Shown piece after piece: positions 25,193-36,629 of a stretch of 64,000 bases of DNA. The notes under the pieces were generated by a model. The model ran no database searches. It was not told the origin of the DNA and saw nothing but the letters and a program-made list of their open reading frames with translations. The first letter of the stretch is position 1; every line of letters begins with the position of its first letter. This DNA comes from Diphasiastrum complanatum (taxonomy: Eukaryota > Streptophyta > Lycopodiopsida > Lycopodiales > Lycopodiaceae). The stretch is taken from contig CM055102.1 in the NCBI GenBank assembly GCA_029204225.1, positions 10,425,456 through 10,489,455 of the forward strand. The letters are read 5' to 3'. A program made the translations under genes and the position numbers.

Positions 25193-25569
25193 GAATCAAA
25201 GCCTGAGATGATATGGTTATGGACTCGGATTCAAGTAGTGGGTTGCACAGCAAATCCTCGAATTCCTTCTATAACGCTCAAACACCAGGAATGAGGACCT
25301 TGCTTAGAGGAACAAAAGTTGAAATTGCCCTTCTGACTTGCGAGAAAACTTGTATCGCGGGCTCATGAGTGCTTAGTTAAGCTCTGACTTTGCATGTCAA
25401 CCCTCTGAATTGAGGTTTGGAATATTGAATTCTGAGCAGTTCCTTATCGGTTGACACATGGAATGTCAAAGTCCATTTACGTGTGGCTGAGGCGCTAACG
25501 CAGAGTTTTGATTGAAAAAACTGGTTGAGAACACAGAAACTGCGCCAATTATCAGCAGCACAGGAAACA

Positions 25570-27168
25570 ATGGCAAATGGATTTTCTGAGGAGACTACTG
25601 ACACGCTGGGACAGAGCTCTGAGGATTGCAGCAACATCCAGAAATTTCCCTACTCCGACAATCAATTTCCTTCTGTGATTCCCAGTAATATAGATCTGAA
25701 TGCAGAAAGATTGCGTATGGTTAATGCTCTTTCGCATGTTGTTCGAGGTGGGAGCACGTTGAAAGCACAGGGCCTTGATACAGGCAACGTAAATCCTTAC
25801 CTTGGTCCTCGTTGCCAGCAATCGCTTCCCGTTAATTCAACTCAAGGGAGCGGCAAAAGATTAAGGGAGGAAGGAACGATCTCGAGCTCCCCAGAAGATA
25901 AAGATCTCTTGCAAGAATGCTTCTCAGACCCGATTGCCACAGAAGGTGTGTCCCAATGGAATAGTTTCGGTCATTCTGCTCCTCCGGTAGAGTGGCAAGC
26001 AAAGAGGAGCAAACGCAATATTGCAGAGCAAAACAATAGTGGAATAAGATACTCACCTCAACCCTCTTCTTGCAGCTCCGATTTTGGCAAGGCTCAAAAG
26101 CATCTTCCAATTTCACTTGCAGAGCATCAAGAGACAACCGCAAATCCCCAATCTATTCAAGTTTCCACTGCTATTTTGTCTGTTGGTCCTTCTCTGACAA
26201 AATTGAGGCAGGATGGCTCTGGTGTCATGATCAGCTCAGCCCAGCAAAATTCTGCTCCCCAAAAACCACGCTATCGTGGCGTGAGGCAGAGGCCGTGGGG
26301 AAAATGGGCTTCAGAGATCCGCGACCCCAACAAGAGAGCTCGCGTGTGGCTTGGCACATTTAACACTGCAGAAGAAGCAGGTCGAGCATATGATACTGCA
26401 GCGGTGAAATTACGGGGAATCAAAGCCCGTCTGAACTTCCCAGATGATCCACACACCTTCGCCGATTGTAGAGCGGCCGGAGTCACATTCTCTTCTGATG
26501 ATCAGCCATCAGTTACAAATCCAGCTGCAATATGTCTTCCAATGCGATCACCATCCACTGGCTTTCTTCCTCGGGATCCTTTGAGTCAGATCCACAAGCT
26601 GCCTGCTCAGCTCCCAAGTGTAGACCAAACCCATTATTCTACCTTTCCTTGCCCATCTTCAATCTATTTTGATTCTGTCGATGCGTTTCCAAAATTTTCA
26701 TTTGGTGCTTCTTTCGATCTTCCATCTCCCATCCCTTTGCACAGACAAATTCGACCTACGGTAGAAGACACCAGCTGGGAATGGCCAGTGCAGAATGAAT
26801 CTTGCTTCCAAAGCACATTCGAAAATGATTTGTTATGGCGAAGCTCAACAGTTTCCTCAACACCATGTACTACTATTGCAATTGATCAGTTAGACATGCA
26901 GGCGCAGGAACAAAGTTGTCTCTGCTGCCAAAGTCCAAGAGATAAGGATACAAGTACACAGGAGCTTAATTATAATATGGGCTTAAATGTAGAGGCAAAT
27001 GAGATATTGTGGCAACAACCTTCTTTTCCTTTTCCTGATCTAACAACTGTAACAGCACAAAGTGAGGTGCAATGCAGTGGCCCCATGTTAACCTTTGAGC
27101 CGATATTTGATCAATCTCCGGCTTGGGGCTCAGATTATCTAAATTGGCTACTACAGGATTCCTCTTAG
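25570..27168 (+). CDS. AP2/ERF transcription factor, paralogue 1
   Basis: An intronless gene of 532 codons. One AP2 domain at residues 235-292 ([19 protein letters not shown]...GTF...[11 protein letters not shown]) has Ala at position 14 and Asp at 19 of the domain, the ERF-type pattern that favours GCC-box DNA. It should act in the nucleus; basic clusters such as KRLREE and KRSKR could serve as import signals. The long N-terminus is Ser/Gln-rich. The C-terminus ends [20 protein letters not shown], an acidic and aromatic block shared by all three paralogues and plausibly an activation motif. The start at 25570 (AACAATGGC) is a good plant context. The frame is open upstream, but only with non-ATG codons; the ATG that opens gene 2 is CTG here. 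The precise ERF group and target genes are unknown. Confidence 0.93.
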   Translation: MANGFSEETTDTLGQSSEDCSNIQKFPYSDNQFPSVIPSNIDLNAERLRMVNALSHVVRGGSTLKAQGLDTGNVNPYLGPRCQQSLPVNSTQGSGKRLREEGTISSSPEDKDLLQECFSDPIATEGVSQWNSFGHSAPPVEWQAKRSKRNIAEQNNSGIRYSPQPSSCSSDFGKAQKHLPISLAEHQETTANPQSIQVSTAILSVGPSLTKLRQDGSGVMISSAQQNSAPQKPRYRGVRQRPWGKWASEIRDPNKRARVWLGTFNTAEEAGRAYDTAAVKLRGIKARLNFPDDPHTFADCRAAGVTFSSDDQPSVTNPAAICLPMRSPSTGFLPRDPLSQIHKLPAQLPSVDQTHYSTFPCPSSIYFDSVDAFPKFSFGASFDLPSPIPLHRQIRPTVEDTSWEWPVQNESCFQSTFENDLLWRSSTVSSTPCTTIAIDQLDMQAQEQSCLCCQSPRDKDTSTQELNYNMGLNVEANEILWQQPSFPFPDLTTVTAQSEVQCSGPMLTFEPIFDQSPAWGSDYLNWLLQDSS

Positions 27169-27414
27169 CAGTATGAATGAGAAAATCTAGTTGGGGGAAT
27201 GGGGGATTTCACCCTCAGAGGTAACCTCCCTCCGGCCCAATGCCATTCCCACACGGCACAATGGCCTTCGAGGTGACTTTATGTACGAGAGAATACCAAT
27301 TTGGATTAGCGTAACTTCAGAAAGATCATTCATGCACCAAATATATAGAACTCATCTTTGGGTAAGTGCTCAAAAAAACAGAAGAATACAAACAAGCCAA
27401 TTGTAAAAAGTAAC

Positions 27415-27770
27415 TTTTTACACTTCATTTAAATTAGAGATTTTGATTGTTTAAAATCATGTCGGGTTTTAAGGTTTTATTTTAGGCTTTTCCCAATTTA
27501 TTGATAATTTTGTGGATGTTTTATAAGGTTGGCTCAAAACTTTTTAACTAGTTTATGTAGAACCTTGTATCCAAAGTAATAGGTGAACTATATCCTTAAA
27601 GTGGAAGTCTCAACAAAATATGCAGCTTTTTAGTTTTTACTAGGGCTTGCCAAAAACTTATAATCCATTGAAAAAAGCCTACAAAGTTTAAATTTCACAT
27701 TAGGGCCCTTTTTGGACTCAAAAAGGGCCTCTTCACTAATCACGATTAGTGTTAATGACGACACGTGTGC
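27415..27770. repeat. Dispersed repeat, copy 1
   Basis: 27415-27690 aligns in inverted orientation with 37000-37250. 27705-27770, including the hairpin GGGCCCTTTTTG...CAAAAAGGGCC, matches the reverse complement of about 60225-60295. Class unknown; no coding capacity. Confidence 0.65.
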
Positions 27771-27996
27771 CAATAAAAGAATGACAATTGAGCAGCAATG
27801 ACCCATATGACATGGCAAATTGCATGGTGTAGATTAAATCAAGTGTGGAACCACTAAGTACACCTCTAGCATTAACCCTACATTAACTCTACATGGGAGG
27901 CTAACTACACCTATCACATAGCTATTAGCTAGACCCAACATACTTGCACCTAATGGCTAGTTTATTTACTCATTCAAAATATTCAACCTATACAAC

Positions 27997-28000
<4 letters not shown>

Positions 28001-28047
<47 letters not shown>
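28001..28047. repeat. (TC)n microsatellite, about 47 bp
   Basis: Uninterrupted TC dinucleotide, unrelated to an LTR as far as I can see. Confidence 0.98.
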
Positions 28048-28048
<1 letters not shown>

Positions 28049-28329
28049 AACGACCTCCCACTCAAATCATTTTTCATATTGACATAGGCAATCTTTCCTC
28101 TGTATTATACACTCTCTAACTCAAGACCAAACACATTGTCTTTTCATAGATCATGACTTCTAGTCAACCAAGAAGAACAAAGATTCAATTAAACTCTGTT
28201 GTTGCACCAATCGAAGACTCCAACGACCATTGGGTGCCTACGACATTTTCGACTCTTGATTGGGTATATATGCAACCCTCTGGAAAAGGAATTCATAGGG
28301 TTGCAAAGAGAAAACGTGACAACAAAGAG

Positions 28330-28460
28330 CACCATTGAAGAGGAAGATACAGGAAGGGGCACTTGCACTTCGATATTGCCCTTGCCCAACTGACATGATG
28401 CTTGTTGACATAATGACAAAAGCTTTAGTTTGTGCTTCTAAGGGATTTTCTAGGAATTAA
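28330..28460 (+). pseudogene. Copia RNase H C-terminus, remnant
   Basis: A plus-strand frame reads EGALALRYCPCPTDMMLVDI followed by MTKAL and a stop at 28458-28460, the usual C-terminus of Copia pol. A purine-rich AGAGAGGGA follows and then TGTTAGTTAAAC at 28502, which fits polypurine tract and LTR start. The upstream pol is absent. Confidence 0.7.
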
Positions 28461-28501
28461 TTGTTATGATCCAGGCTGAGACTATGAAATAAGAGAGGGA
28501 T

Positions 28502-28620
28502 TGTTAGTTAAACAGTTAAGTTAACAAACATTTCATAGTCCTAGTCTGTTGAACAGATAAGTAGGTTAAATACGTTTTCTTGACAATGTCGCCTGATTTG
28601 GCATAAAGTAGGTTCTTGAT
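28502..28620 (+). repeat. Possible 3' LTR start of the Copia remnant
   Basis: Begins TGTTAGTTAAACAGTTAAG right after a polypurine-like stretch and the pol stop. The right end could not be placed, so the end given is nominal. Confidence 0.4.
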
Positions 28621-28809
28621 GTACAGTGCACATCGAATATATAATAGGTGATCGATGAATTTGGCGACACCCTTTTGTGATCATTTGTTGTGTACGTCTG
28701 CGTGGGGTTACATTTGGGAAGAGATTCTAATGACCTTTTCCGTAAGTTTGAGGGCTTTAAAATTGTGACAAGATTGTTTGAATATGGCAAAGACCTCGCC
28801 ATAGTTTAA

Positions 28810-29195
28810 CTTGCACACTCTGACTAGTAGAAACGTCACTAAAGAATCTATTTCCCAAAATTCAGTCCTTGAAGATCCTAGGAACATATTCAATATGACG
28901 AGGAGTTTAATAGTGTAGCATGTAAGCGGCATGTAAGCGGATCATAATATACTTTTTGTTGTGAGCTTTGAGGTTCATAAACATGGTGGAAACCACATGG
29001 TTTTTTGGTGCACTCCTACCTACTAGTAGAAAGCTCATTAAGGAATCCATTCTTCAAAATATAGTCTTTTGAAGATCCTAGAAACATATTGAATATGACT
29101 AGAGGAGTGTAAAGAGCATGAGTGGAAGATTATATACTTGTTGTCATGATCGTCGAAGTTCACAAACAGGTGGAAACCAAATGGTTTTGTAAGGT
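28810..29195. repeat. Tandem duplication, about 200-bp unit
   Basis: 28810-29010 and 29011-29195 are alignable: ACTAGTAGAAA, GAAGATCCTA, AACATATT and GGTGGAAACCA recur in the same order. Identity is imperfect, so the duplication is old. No gene. Confidence 0.75.
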
Positions 29196-30357
29196 AATCC
29201 GGCACTACTTGGTCTTCTTTACATTTCCTTTTTTGAATAATGGATCTAGGAAAAAGGCAAAAACATAGATGTAGTTGGTGATGGCTTCCTTTTTTGTTCT
29301 AAATGGATGAAGCAAAAAAGTTACTTCTTGTCTGTTGGATGAACCAGTAAGGCTTGCAAAGAGATGTAGTTGTTGATGATTGCTGATAGGAACTAGGCAT
29401 GCAACATTAATTCTTTGACCACATAGGAATGCTCCATTAGGTGGCAGGACTGCTCAGTTATTTTCTGAGTGCCAATTGTTTTCCTGCCAATTTTGCCAGT
29501 TGTTTCATTTTTAAACCAGTAGTTTCATGCTGATCACAAAATTGGTCTCTCAAAAGCCAGTTGATGGGCTTTACTGATTGCTTTGAGAACACTGGGTTGT
29601 ATTACTGTAGGGCTCATGCCTTTCTTCAATGACAAAGCCAATGTATGGCTTAACCAGAAAAGCAGTAGCATATGATCCAGAGATCACCACAACATACTTT
29701 GTATATGTCAAAACTATAATTCATATGAAGTCCTTGCTGAAACTCCATTGATTTAATCATAAAATTCTTATACCACATAAAGATTGTAAATTTGAGTGCT
29801 TGTAAAAAATTTTCAAGCCAACCTTCTGAAATAAACTCACCACCTTTTAATGGAAGAGGTTAAGTACTAACACAAAATCCATAAATTTGAAATTTATACC
29901 TACAGTTGGTGCATTTCTCGCTGGCTCTAAACGTACAAATTTTGAAGATTATTAATAGGAGAAATGCCCATTTCAACAATTGGCCTGTAATGCTTTATCC
30001 TTTTCTAAGAGCACTGATTGTGAACAAGCTGGCAAAATTGGTCTTTGCTTCTATATGGGAAGGATTTTTTGACATAATAAAGCAACTAGAAAGCTGCATA
30101 TTTTGTTGAGCCTTTCACTCTTGAGGATCTAGTTCTCCTATTACTTTTTGTATATATGTTATACAAAACTGGTGCATGATTATGCTCTTATATGTACAGT
30201 TACAGATTCTATGTGCTTTCATTCTGTCCTAGGTCTGCAAAACATTCCAATGCAGTATGTTTGTGGGTTTTGAGCTTGTCGGTATCCGTTGTGAACGGTA
30301 AAGTTAAGCTGCTTCAAGTTGATATTCTCTCATACAGCTCGAGGTCTGCAATCCCAA

Positions 30358-31995
30358 CTATGGGAAGAGATTCTCTAGTAGCCACTTCAAATCACCTGAG
30401 CTCCAAGCTGGAGATTGATCAAATATCTGCTCAGAGGATAAGTTGATGGGGCCATTGCATTGCACTTGAGTTTGTGGTGGTGTTAGATCAGGAAAAGGTT
30501 GTTGCAACCTCTCATTTGCCTCCATTGTTGAGGCCATGGGCTGTGTTCTAGACATGTCTCCTGGACTTTGAAAGAAGGGGAGACTTCTTTGTTGCTTGAC
30601 CTGCAGGTTTAACTGATCAATTGCAAGAGTCGATGCTGTTGATGAACCACTCGGGCTTCGCCATAAAGAACAATCTTCAAATCTAGTTTGGAAGCATGAT
30701 TCATTCTGCAGCGGCCATTCCCTTGTGTCTTCTGGCAAAGGTGGAATTTGTTTGTGCAGAGGGATTGGGGATGGAAGATCGAAAGAAGTACCGAATGAAG
30801 ACTCAGGAAGCGCATCTAGCTGCTGAAATCCGATATTATCATAATTTATTGAAAATAGCGAAGGAAAAGTGAAAAAAGAAAGGAGACGGGTTTGATTTAC
30901 GCTTGGGAGCTGAGCAGGCAGCTTGTAGGTCTGACTCATAGGATCCCATGGAAACAAGGTGGATGGTGATCGCATTGGCAGACATGCAGCTAGAATTGTG
31001 ATTGATGGCTGATCAGAAGAAGAGAGTGCGATTCCGGCTCTACAGTCGGCGAAGGTGTGTGGATCATCTGGGAAGTTGAGACGGGCTCTGATTCCCCGTA
31101 ATTTCACCGCTGCAGCATCATATGCTCGAGCTGCTTCTTCTGCAGTGCTGAATGTGCCAAGCCACACGCGAGCTCCCTTTTTGGGGACACGGATCTCTGA
31201 AGCCCATTTTCCCCACGGCCTCTGCCTCACGCCACGATATCGTGGTTTTCTAGGAGAAAGTTTTTGTTGGGCTGAGCTGACACCAGAGTCATCTAGCCTC
31301 AATTTTGTCAGAGAAGGATCAACAGACAAAATAGCACTGGAAACTTGAATAGATTGCCAATTTGCGGCTGTCTCTTGATCCTCTGCAAGGTAAAGAACGT
31401 CTGATTTAGCTCCACAATTTGGAGAAAGAAAGCGAGGATGGCTATAGTAGATGAAAATAAGGATACCTTTGAAGTCAGAAATTGGAGGATGTGGTTGGGC
31501 GTTCTCAGAATTAAGCTCGGAAGGAAAGCGTTGAGGTGAGTCTCTAATTCCACTATTTTTTTGCTCTGGAATGCGTTTGCTCCTCTTTGCTTGCCACTCT
31601 AGCGACAGAGCAAAATGATTCCATTGGGACACACTTTCTGTGGCAACCTGGCCTGAGCAGTATTCTTCCAAGAGATTTACCACTTCTGGAGAGCTCGAGA
31701 TCATTCCTTCCTCCCTTAATCTTTTGCTGCTCCCTTGAGTTGAATTAACGGGAAGTGGTTGCTGGTAATGAGGCCCAATGTAAGGATTTACGTTGCCTCT
31801 ATTAAGGCCGTGTGCTTCCAACGTGCACCCACCATTCCAGGGAATCACAGAAGGAAGTTGATTGTTGAAGTGGGGCAAGTTCTGGAACTTGCTCCAATCC
31901 TCGGAGCTCTGTCCCAGCGTATCAATCATCCCCTCAAAGCATATGTTTGCCACCGTTTCCTGTGCTGCTGAGAATTCCCGTGACAATTGTCGCAT
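30358..31995 (-). CDS. AP2/ERF transcription factor, paralogue 2
   Basis: 545 codons from an ATG at 31995 ([14 protein letters not shown]). One AP2 domain at about residues 252-309. Domain position 14 is Ala as in ERFs, but position 19 is Val (EIRVPKKG) where genes 1 and 3 have Asp; this contact-face residue distinguishes ERF from DREB types. An 87-bp in-frame segment (31390-31476) is absent from genes 1 and 3 and contains GTATCC...TTGCAG splice signals enclosing 84 bp. The C-terminal block reads [19 protein letters not shown], somewhat diverged. It is a tandem duplicate of gene 3, same strand, with a conserved TATA box upstream. It is probably a nuclear transcription factor like its paralogues, perhaps with altered binding. 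Confidence 0.9.
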   Translation of the reverse strand: MRQLSREFSAAQETVANICFEGMIDTLGQSSEDWSKFQNLPHFNNQLPSVIPWNGGCTLEAHGLNRGNVNPYIGPHYQQPLPVNSTQGSSKRLREEGMISSSPEVVNLLEEYCSGQVATESVSQWNHFALSLEWQAKRSKRIPEQKNSGIRDSPQRFPSELNSENAQPHPPISDFKGILIFIYYSHPRFLSPNCGAKSDVLYLAEDQETAANWQSIQVSSAILSVDPSLTKLRLDDSGVSSAQQKLSPRKPRYRGVRQRPWGKWASEIRVPKKGARVWLGTFSTAEEAARAYDAAAVKLRGIRARLNFPDDPHTFADCRAGIALSSSDQPSITILAACLPMRSPSTLFPWDPMSQTYKLPAQLPSVNQTRLLSFFTFPSLFSINYDNIGFQQLDALPESSFGTSFDLPSPIPLHKQIPPLPEDTREWPLQNESCFQTRFEDCSLWRSPSGSSTASTLAIDQLNLQVKQQRSLPFFQSPGDMSRTQPMASTMEANERLQQPFPDLTPPQTQVQCNGPINLSSEQIFDQSPAWSSGDLKWLLENLFP

Positions 31996-32322
31996 TTTCT
32001 GTGCTCTAAACCAATTTCCGCAGTTGAAACTCTCCCTTAAGCTCTCACCCACGTGGGCTTCGACAACGCAAAGCTCAACCGAGAAAAAACTGCTTTTAAT
32101 TCAATCCTCCAGAACACAATCTAAAGAGTTTGCAATTACATATCTTAGCTAAACATCCACAGTACAATCGAAGTTCTCTTTCAAGTCAGCAGGGAATTTT
32201 CAGCTCTCGTTCTTCTGCTCAAAGTCTTGAGTCCTATTCTTTGAGCGTTATGGAATGGAGTCAAGTATTCTAGATCTAACCCACAACTGATGATCACACT
32301 TCATTCCCATATGGTCTTAGGC

Positions 32323-32329
32323 TATATAT
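32323..32329 (-). promoter_or_regulatory. TATA box of ERF gene 2
   Basis: Minus strand AATATATAGCC, followed by GCCTAAGACCATATGG and, nearer the gene, ATAACGCTCAAA (about 32240-32251). Both blocks are shared with genes 1 and 3. Confidence 0.65.
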
Positions 32330-32760
32330 TTTGACTCCCGAGGCTTGAAGTAGATCAGTCCACATCAGTCTCCTTCCATGTGACTGTCGTTGCTCAAAGT
32401 AGATCCTACCCCTTCTGGTCTTGAGTGTAGTATGGTCCCACACTCGGCCGTGCTACGTCCATATTGCTTGTTCTCATCTCATATACCCTTTATTTTTACT
32501 TTTATAAGCTTATTGACCAGAATTTCTCATTTCTCATGAGGAGCACATTTTATATCTTAATTTAACTCTTTTATATCATGCATCACACATGTAATTTCTC
32601 ATCAAAAAAATTGTGGTATCGACTAGAAGGACCTCATAACATACCATACACATTCTCACAATTGATGACTTTGAAACACTTTACCCAAATAATTTGGCAT
32701 ATCTAATATCAGAATCCAGATATATTCTCAAGAGCAATGACCACGAAACACACTACAGTT

Positions 32761-33179
32761 CACTCAAATGCTTCCTCCTCATCATTATTCACGAACGTCA
32801 CTCGGTTCATGCTTTTTTGGATTCGCTTTCTAGGCTTCTAGAATCTTTCCCACGGAATGTTTAGCCCCTGCCCACTAGGATGGTCGCCATGAGTCCAGGA
32901 GATTTGATTGTTGATCTTCAAGACGTGGCAAGATGTGAAAGTTTTTGTAGATGTCAGATCGAGGGGCCGTCAGCACTCAGAATAGAAGCGTCTGATTAAG
33001 GTACGGGGATGCTCTCGGTAGGAGGCACTATAAGTGGGACTGGGCACTGGGCAATGGGCACTGAGCAGTATTTCGCAATGTAGAACCCACGTATCGCCAA
33101 CAGGGAGCCTCCTGTCATCCCTCCGCGTGGAGCCCAAGGTTTTCTAGCTACTCTGTGCTGCTTTGCTTTATTTGCAGTT
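32761..33179. other. Spacer between ERF duplication units
   Basis: No gene. 32880-33140 is less AT-rich than its surroundings and holds short GGGCACTGGGCA-type repeats near 33040. Confidence 0.4.
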
Positions 33180-33533
33180 CCTTTTTTTGTGTAAAGGGAT
33201 GAAGCAAAAAGGCTTCGGACAGAATTGTAGTTGTTAATGATTGTTGATAGGGATCAGGCAAGCTACGACAGTTGCTTGACCACAGGCTGTTCTCATTAGG
33301 TGTCAGTGCTGCTCCATTACTTTCCTACTAAAATTTGCCAAAGCACAACTAAATCATATTTCATTTTCAAATAATTACCTTAATGCTGCTTACAAAGTTA
33401 GTCGCTAAAAGTTCCAATCAATCGATCCATTGATGTTCCTTTGCGAGCACTGGTTAATGCAGGGTTTATGCCTTACTTCAATGACAAAGACAACCTTGTA
33501 TAAGCGATGTATGCCTTAACCAGATTAGTAGTA

Positions 33534-33590
33534 GTATCCGCGATCTGTACTTATAATGACTCGTATCCGCGATCTGTACTTATAATGACT
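33534..33590. repeat. Perfect 28-bp tandem duplication
   Basis: A 28-bp unit starting GTATCCGCGATCTG occupies 33534-33561 and again 33563-33590, separated by one base. It lies in the 3' flank of ERF gene 3. Confidence 0.95.
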
Positions 33591-33984
33591 CTCTGTGCTA
33601 TTTGAATTTTGTACTTGTCAAAGTCATTGTTCATATGAATTCCTTGCCAAAACTCCATTCATTAAGCCATAAAATTGTCTCATGTAATCAGTGCTCTTAA
33701 AAACTTTCAAACCACGCTTAGACTTCGTAAAAAACTTTCGATCTTATTCTTTAAAATACTTATTACAGTTCAATGGGGTAGTTTGAATACTACTATAAAA
33801 CCTATAAATTTAGATTTCACTAGTGCATTTCTTGTGGGTTGAAGACTTACAAATTATGAAAATAATAGGTGAATGTGGATCTCAGCAACTAGCCTGTAAT
33901 GCCCCATAGATGAATTCTGCAAAATTGGTGCATGAATGTGCTTTCTAGCGTTAAGCTATTTCAAATTGGTAGAGTCTCATACAA

Positions 33985-35511
33985 CTAGAGGTCCGCATTG
34001 CTAAAGCTCGGAGAGGAATCCTGTAGAAGCCAATTTAGATCATCTGAGCCCCAAGCGGGAGATTGATCAAAGATCTGCTCAAAGGTTAAGATAGGGCCAC
34101 TCCATTGCACCTGAGTTTGTACATGTGCTGGTGTTAGATCAAGAGAAGGCTGTTGCCACATCTCATCTGCCTCTACATTTGAGCCCTTAAGCTGTGTTCT
34201 AGACATATCTCTTGGACTCTGGAAGGAGGACAGACTGCTTTGTTGCTGGGTCTGCAGGTTTACCTGATCAATTGCAAGAGTAAATGGTGTTGAGGAAGCT
34301 CTTGGGCTTCGCCATAACGAATCATCTTCGAATGTAGTTTGGAAGCATGGTTCATTCTGCAGTGGCCATTCCCTCGTGTCTTCTAGCGTAGGTGGAATTT
34401 GTACGTGCAAAGGGATTGCACATGGAGGATCGGAGGAAGTACCGAATGAAAATTCAGGAAACGCATGGACACTATCAAAATTAATTGAAGATAGCCAAGG
34501 AAAGGCGAAAAGATGGGTTTGGTCTGCATTTGGGAGCTGAGCAGGTAGCTTGTAGATCTGACTCGAAGGATCCCGTGGAAACAAGGTGGATGGTGTTCGC
34601 ATTGGAAGACATGCTGCTGAAATTGTAACTGGCTGATCATCAGAAGAGAATGAGATTCCGGCTCTACAATCGGTGAAGGTGTGTGGATCTTCTGGGAAGT
34701 TGAGATGGGCTCTGATTCCCCGTAATTTTACCGCTGCAGCATCATATGCTCGAGCTGCTTCTTCTGCAGCGTCAAATGTGCCAAGCCACACGCGGGCTCT
34801 CTTGTTGGGGTCGCGGATCTCTGAAGCCCATTTTCCCCACGGCCTCTGCCTCACGCCACGATATCGTGGTTTTTGGGGAGCAGAAGTTTGCTGGGCTGAG
34901 TTGACGCCAGGGTCAACCAGCGTCACTGAAGGCCCAACAGACAAAATAGCAGTGCAAGTTCGAGTATGTTGGCGATCTGCTGTCGTCTCTTGATACTCTG
35001 CAAGGGAAATTGGAAGATGCTTTTGAGCCTTGCCAGAATCGGAGCTGAAAGAAGAAGGTTGAGGTGAGTATCTAATTCCACTTTTATTTTGCTCTGCATT
35101 GTTGCGTTTGCTCCTCTTTGCGTTCCACTTTACTGGCAGAACAGAACGACCAAAACTATTACCTTGGGGCACACCTGTGGCAACCTGGTCTGAGAAGCAT
35201 TCTTGCAGGAGATCTACAACTTCTGAGGAGCTCGAGATTACTCCTTCCTCCCCTAATCTTTTGCTCTTCCCTTGAGTTGAATTAACGGGAAGTGATTGCT
35301 GGATGTACGGATTCACGTTGCCTGTATCAATGCCTTGTGCTTCCAACGTGATCCCACCTTGAACAACATGCGAGAGAGCAGAAACCATATGCAATCTTTC
35401 TGCATTCAGGTCTAAATTCCTGAGAATCACAGAAGGAAGTTGATTGTCGAAGTAGGGTAGTTTCTGGACGTTGTTCCAATCCTCAGAGCTCTGTCCCAGC
35501 TTATCAGTCAT
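33985..35511 (-). CDS. AP2/ERF transcription factor, paralogue 3
   Basis: 508 codons, intronless. AP2 domain at about residues 216-273 ([20 protein letters not shown]...AHLNFPED), with Ala14 and Asp19 as in ERF-type factors. Serine and glutamine-rich flanks, basic KRSKR, and the C-terminal [20 protein letters not shown] block followed by a short extension. The ATG at 35511 (GGATGACTG) corresponds to an internal Met of gene 2. The upstream ATG used by gene 2 still exists here, but a one-base deletion puts it out of frame, so this protein should start later. It lies downstream of gene 2 on the same strand in the tandem duplication. It keeps all AP2 residues and is the least altered of the three in its domain. 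Confidence 0.93.
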   Translation of the reverse strand: MTDKLGQSSEDWNNVQKLPYFDNQLPSVILRNLDLNAERLHMVSALSHVVQGGITLEAQGIDTGNVNPYIQQSLPVNSTQGKSKRLGEEGVISSSSEVVDLLQECFSDQVATGVPQGNSFGRSVLPVKWNAKRSKRNNAEQNKSGIRYSPQPSSFSSDSGKAQKHLPISLAEYQETTADRQHTRTCTAILSVGPSVTLVDPGVNSAQQTSAPQKPRYRGVRQRPWGKWASEIRDPNKRARVWLGTFDAAEEAARAYDAAAVKLRGIRAHLNFPEDPHTFTDCRAGISFSSDDQPVTISAACLPMRTPSTLFPRDPSSQIYKLPAQLPNADQTHLFAFPWLSSINFDSVHAFPEFSFGTSSDPPCAIPLHVQIPPTLEDTREWPLQNEPCFQTTFEDDSLWRSPRASSTPFTLAIDQVNLQTQQQSSLSSFQSPRDMSRTQLKGSNVEADEMWQQPSLDLTPAHVQTQVQWSGPILTFEQIFDQSPAWGSDDLNWLLQDSSPSFSNADL

Positions 35512-35873
35512 CCACTCAAAGCTGCGTTTGCGACTGTTTCCTGTGCTGCTGAGATTCCCGGGAGAATTGTCGCATTTTTTGTGCTTTGAACCAATTTCCC
35601 CATTGAAACTTTACCTGAAGCTCTCACCCACATGGGCTTTGACGATGCAAGCTTCCAGCGACAGAAAACTGCTTCGAATTCAATCTTACAGAGCACAATC
35701 CAAATAGTTGAGAATCCAAGTTTTCTTACAAGTCAAGAAGGAAAATTTTAGCTCTTGTTTTTCTGCTCAAAGTCTTGATTCCTATATTTGAGCGTTATGA
35801 AATGATTTCAAGGATTTTCGGTGAAACCCACTACTATTGGACTTCATTCCCATACGATCTCAGGCTTCGATTG

Positions 35874-35881
35874 CTATATAT
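35874..35881 (-). promoter_or_regulatory. TATA box of ERF gene 3
   Basis: Minus strand GAATATATAGCAATC, followed by GAAGCCTGAGATCGTATGG and ATAACGCTCAAA (about 35787-35798). Nearly the same block follows the TATA box of gene 1. Confidence 0.68.
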
Positions 35882-36349
35882 TCCAGCTCCCAAGGCTTGA
35901 AGATCAAGTCCACATCAGTCTCCCTCCCTGTGACTGTCATTGGCAATTGCTCAAGCCTCCACTCCTTCCTTTTTTGAGGGTGTGCGTGGCCCCACACTCG
36001 GCCGTGCTACATTTATGTATCCATATCCATATATTCCTTGTCCTCCTCGACAATATCCTTTGTTGTATTATGAGCTTATTGAACATAGTTTCTCATGAGG
36101 AATACATTTCACATCTTAATTTGACTCTTTTATATCATGCATCACACATGTCATTTTTTTATCATGCATTACACATGTCATATTTCATTTGAAAATGTGT
36201 GGATGTACTAGAAGGACCCAATACCATATAGTGCACATTCTTGTCACAATATATGACAACGAAACACTTCACCCAAATAGTTTTTCATATGTACTAGCAA
36301 AGTGTGCCCGTTGATGGCGGGCAACCAATGGGGTGTGTGTGCGCGCGCG

Positions 36350-36351
<2 letters not shown>

Positions 36352-36399
<48 letters not shown>
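36352..36399. repeat. (GA)n microsatellite with adjoining G-rich degenerate repeat
   Basis: About 48 bp of AG dinucleotide. To its right, GAGTAGGCGTGACA-like phrases recur four times up to about 36505. Frames through it are artefacts. Confidence 0.9.
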
Positions 36400-36402
<3 letters not shown>

Positions 36403-36629
36403 GTGTGACATGGGGGGGGGGAGTAGGCGTGACAGGGAGAGAAAGAGAGGAGAGTGGTGAGTGAGGAAGAGTGCAGGTGTGACATAGGGGGAGTAGGCGT
36501 GGCAGTATGATCACACACTCTCTCTAAAATATATTTAACTGTATAGACATGTCACAACCAATGACACGCAACCAATGGCAATGAAACACATCACTCAAAG
36601 TCTTCATCCCACCTCTTAAATTTCTTTTA

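Larger units (their letters stand above)
29250..32760 (-). repeat. ERF segmental duplication, unit A
   Basis: Covers the downstream flank, ERF gene 2 and its promoter. It aligns with 33180-36300 outside the coding region as well: GGATGAAGCAAAAA near 29306 and 33200 downstream, CCCACACTCGGCCGTGCTAC near 32440 and 35992 upstream, and TATATCATGCATCACACATG near 32570 and 36130. Confidence 0.8.
33180..36300 (-). repeat. ERF segmental duplication, unit B
   Basis: Partner of 29250-32760, containing ERF gene 3 and both flanks in the same order and orientation. Confidence 0.8.

Noticed and set aside
25525-25569. Upstream extension of ERF gene 1 beginning at 25525
   Set aside because: The first codon there is TTG. 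The first ATG in a good plant context is at 25570.
31996-32052. Longer N-terminus of ERF gene 2
   Set aside because: The frame is open upstream of 31995 but only from a GTG codon. ATG at 31995 is the first usable start.
34673-34993. Open frame antisense to the AP2 domain of ERF gene 3
   Set aside because: A shadow of the real gene caused by its codon composition. The same antisense frame appears over gene 2.
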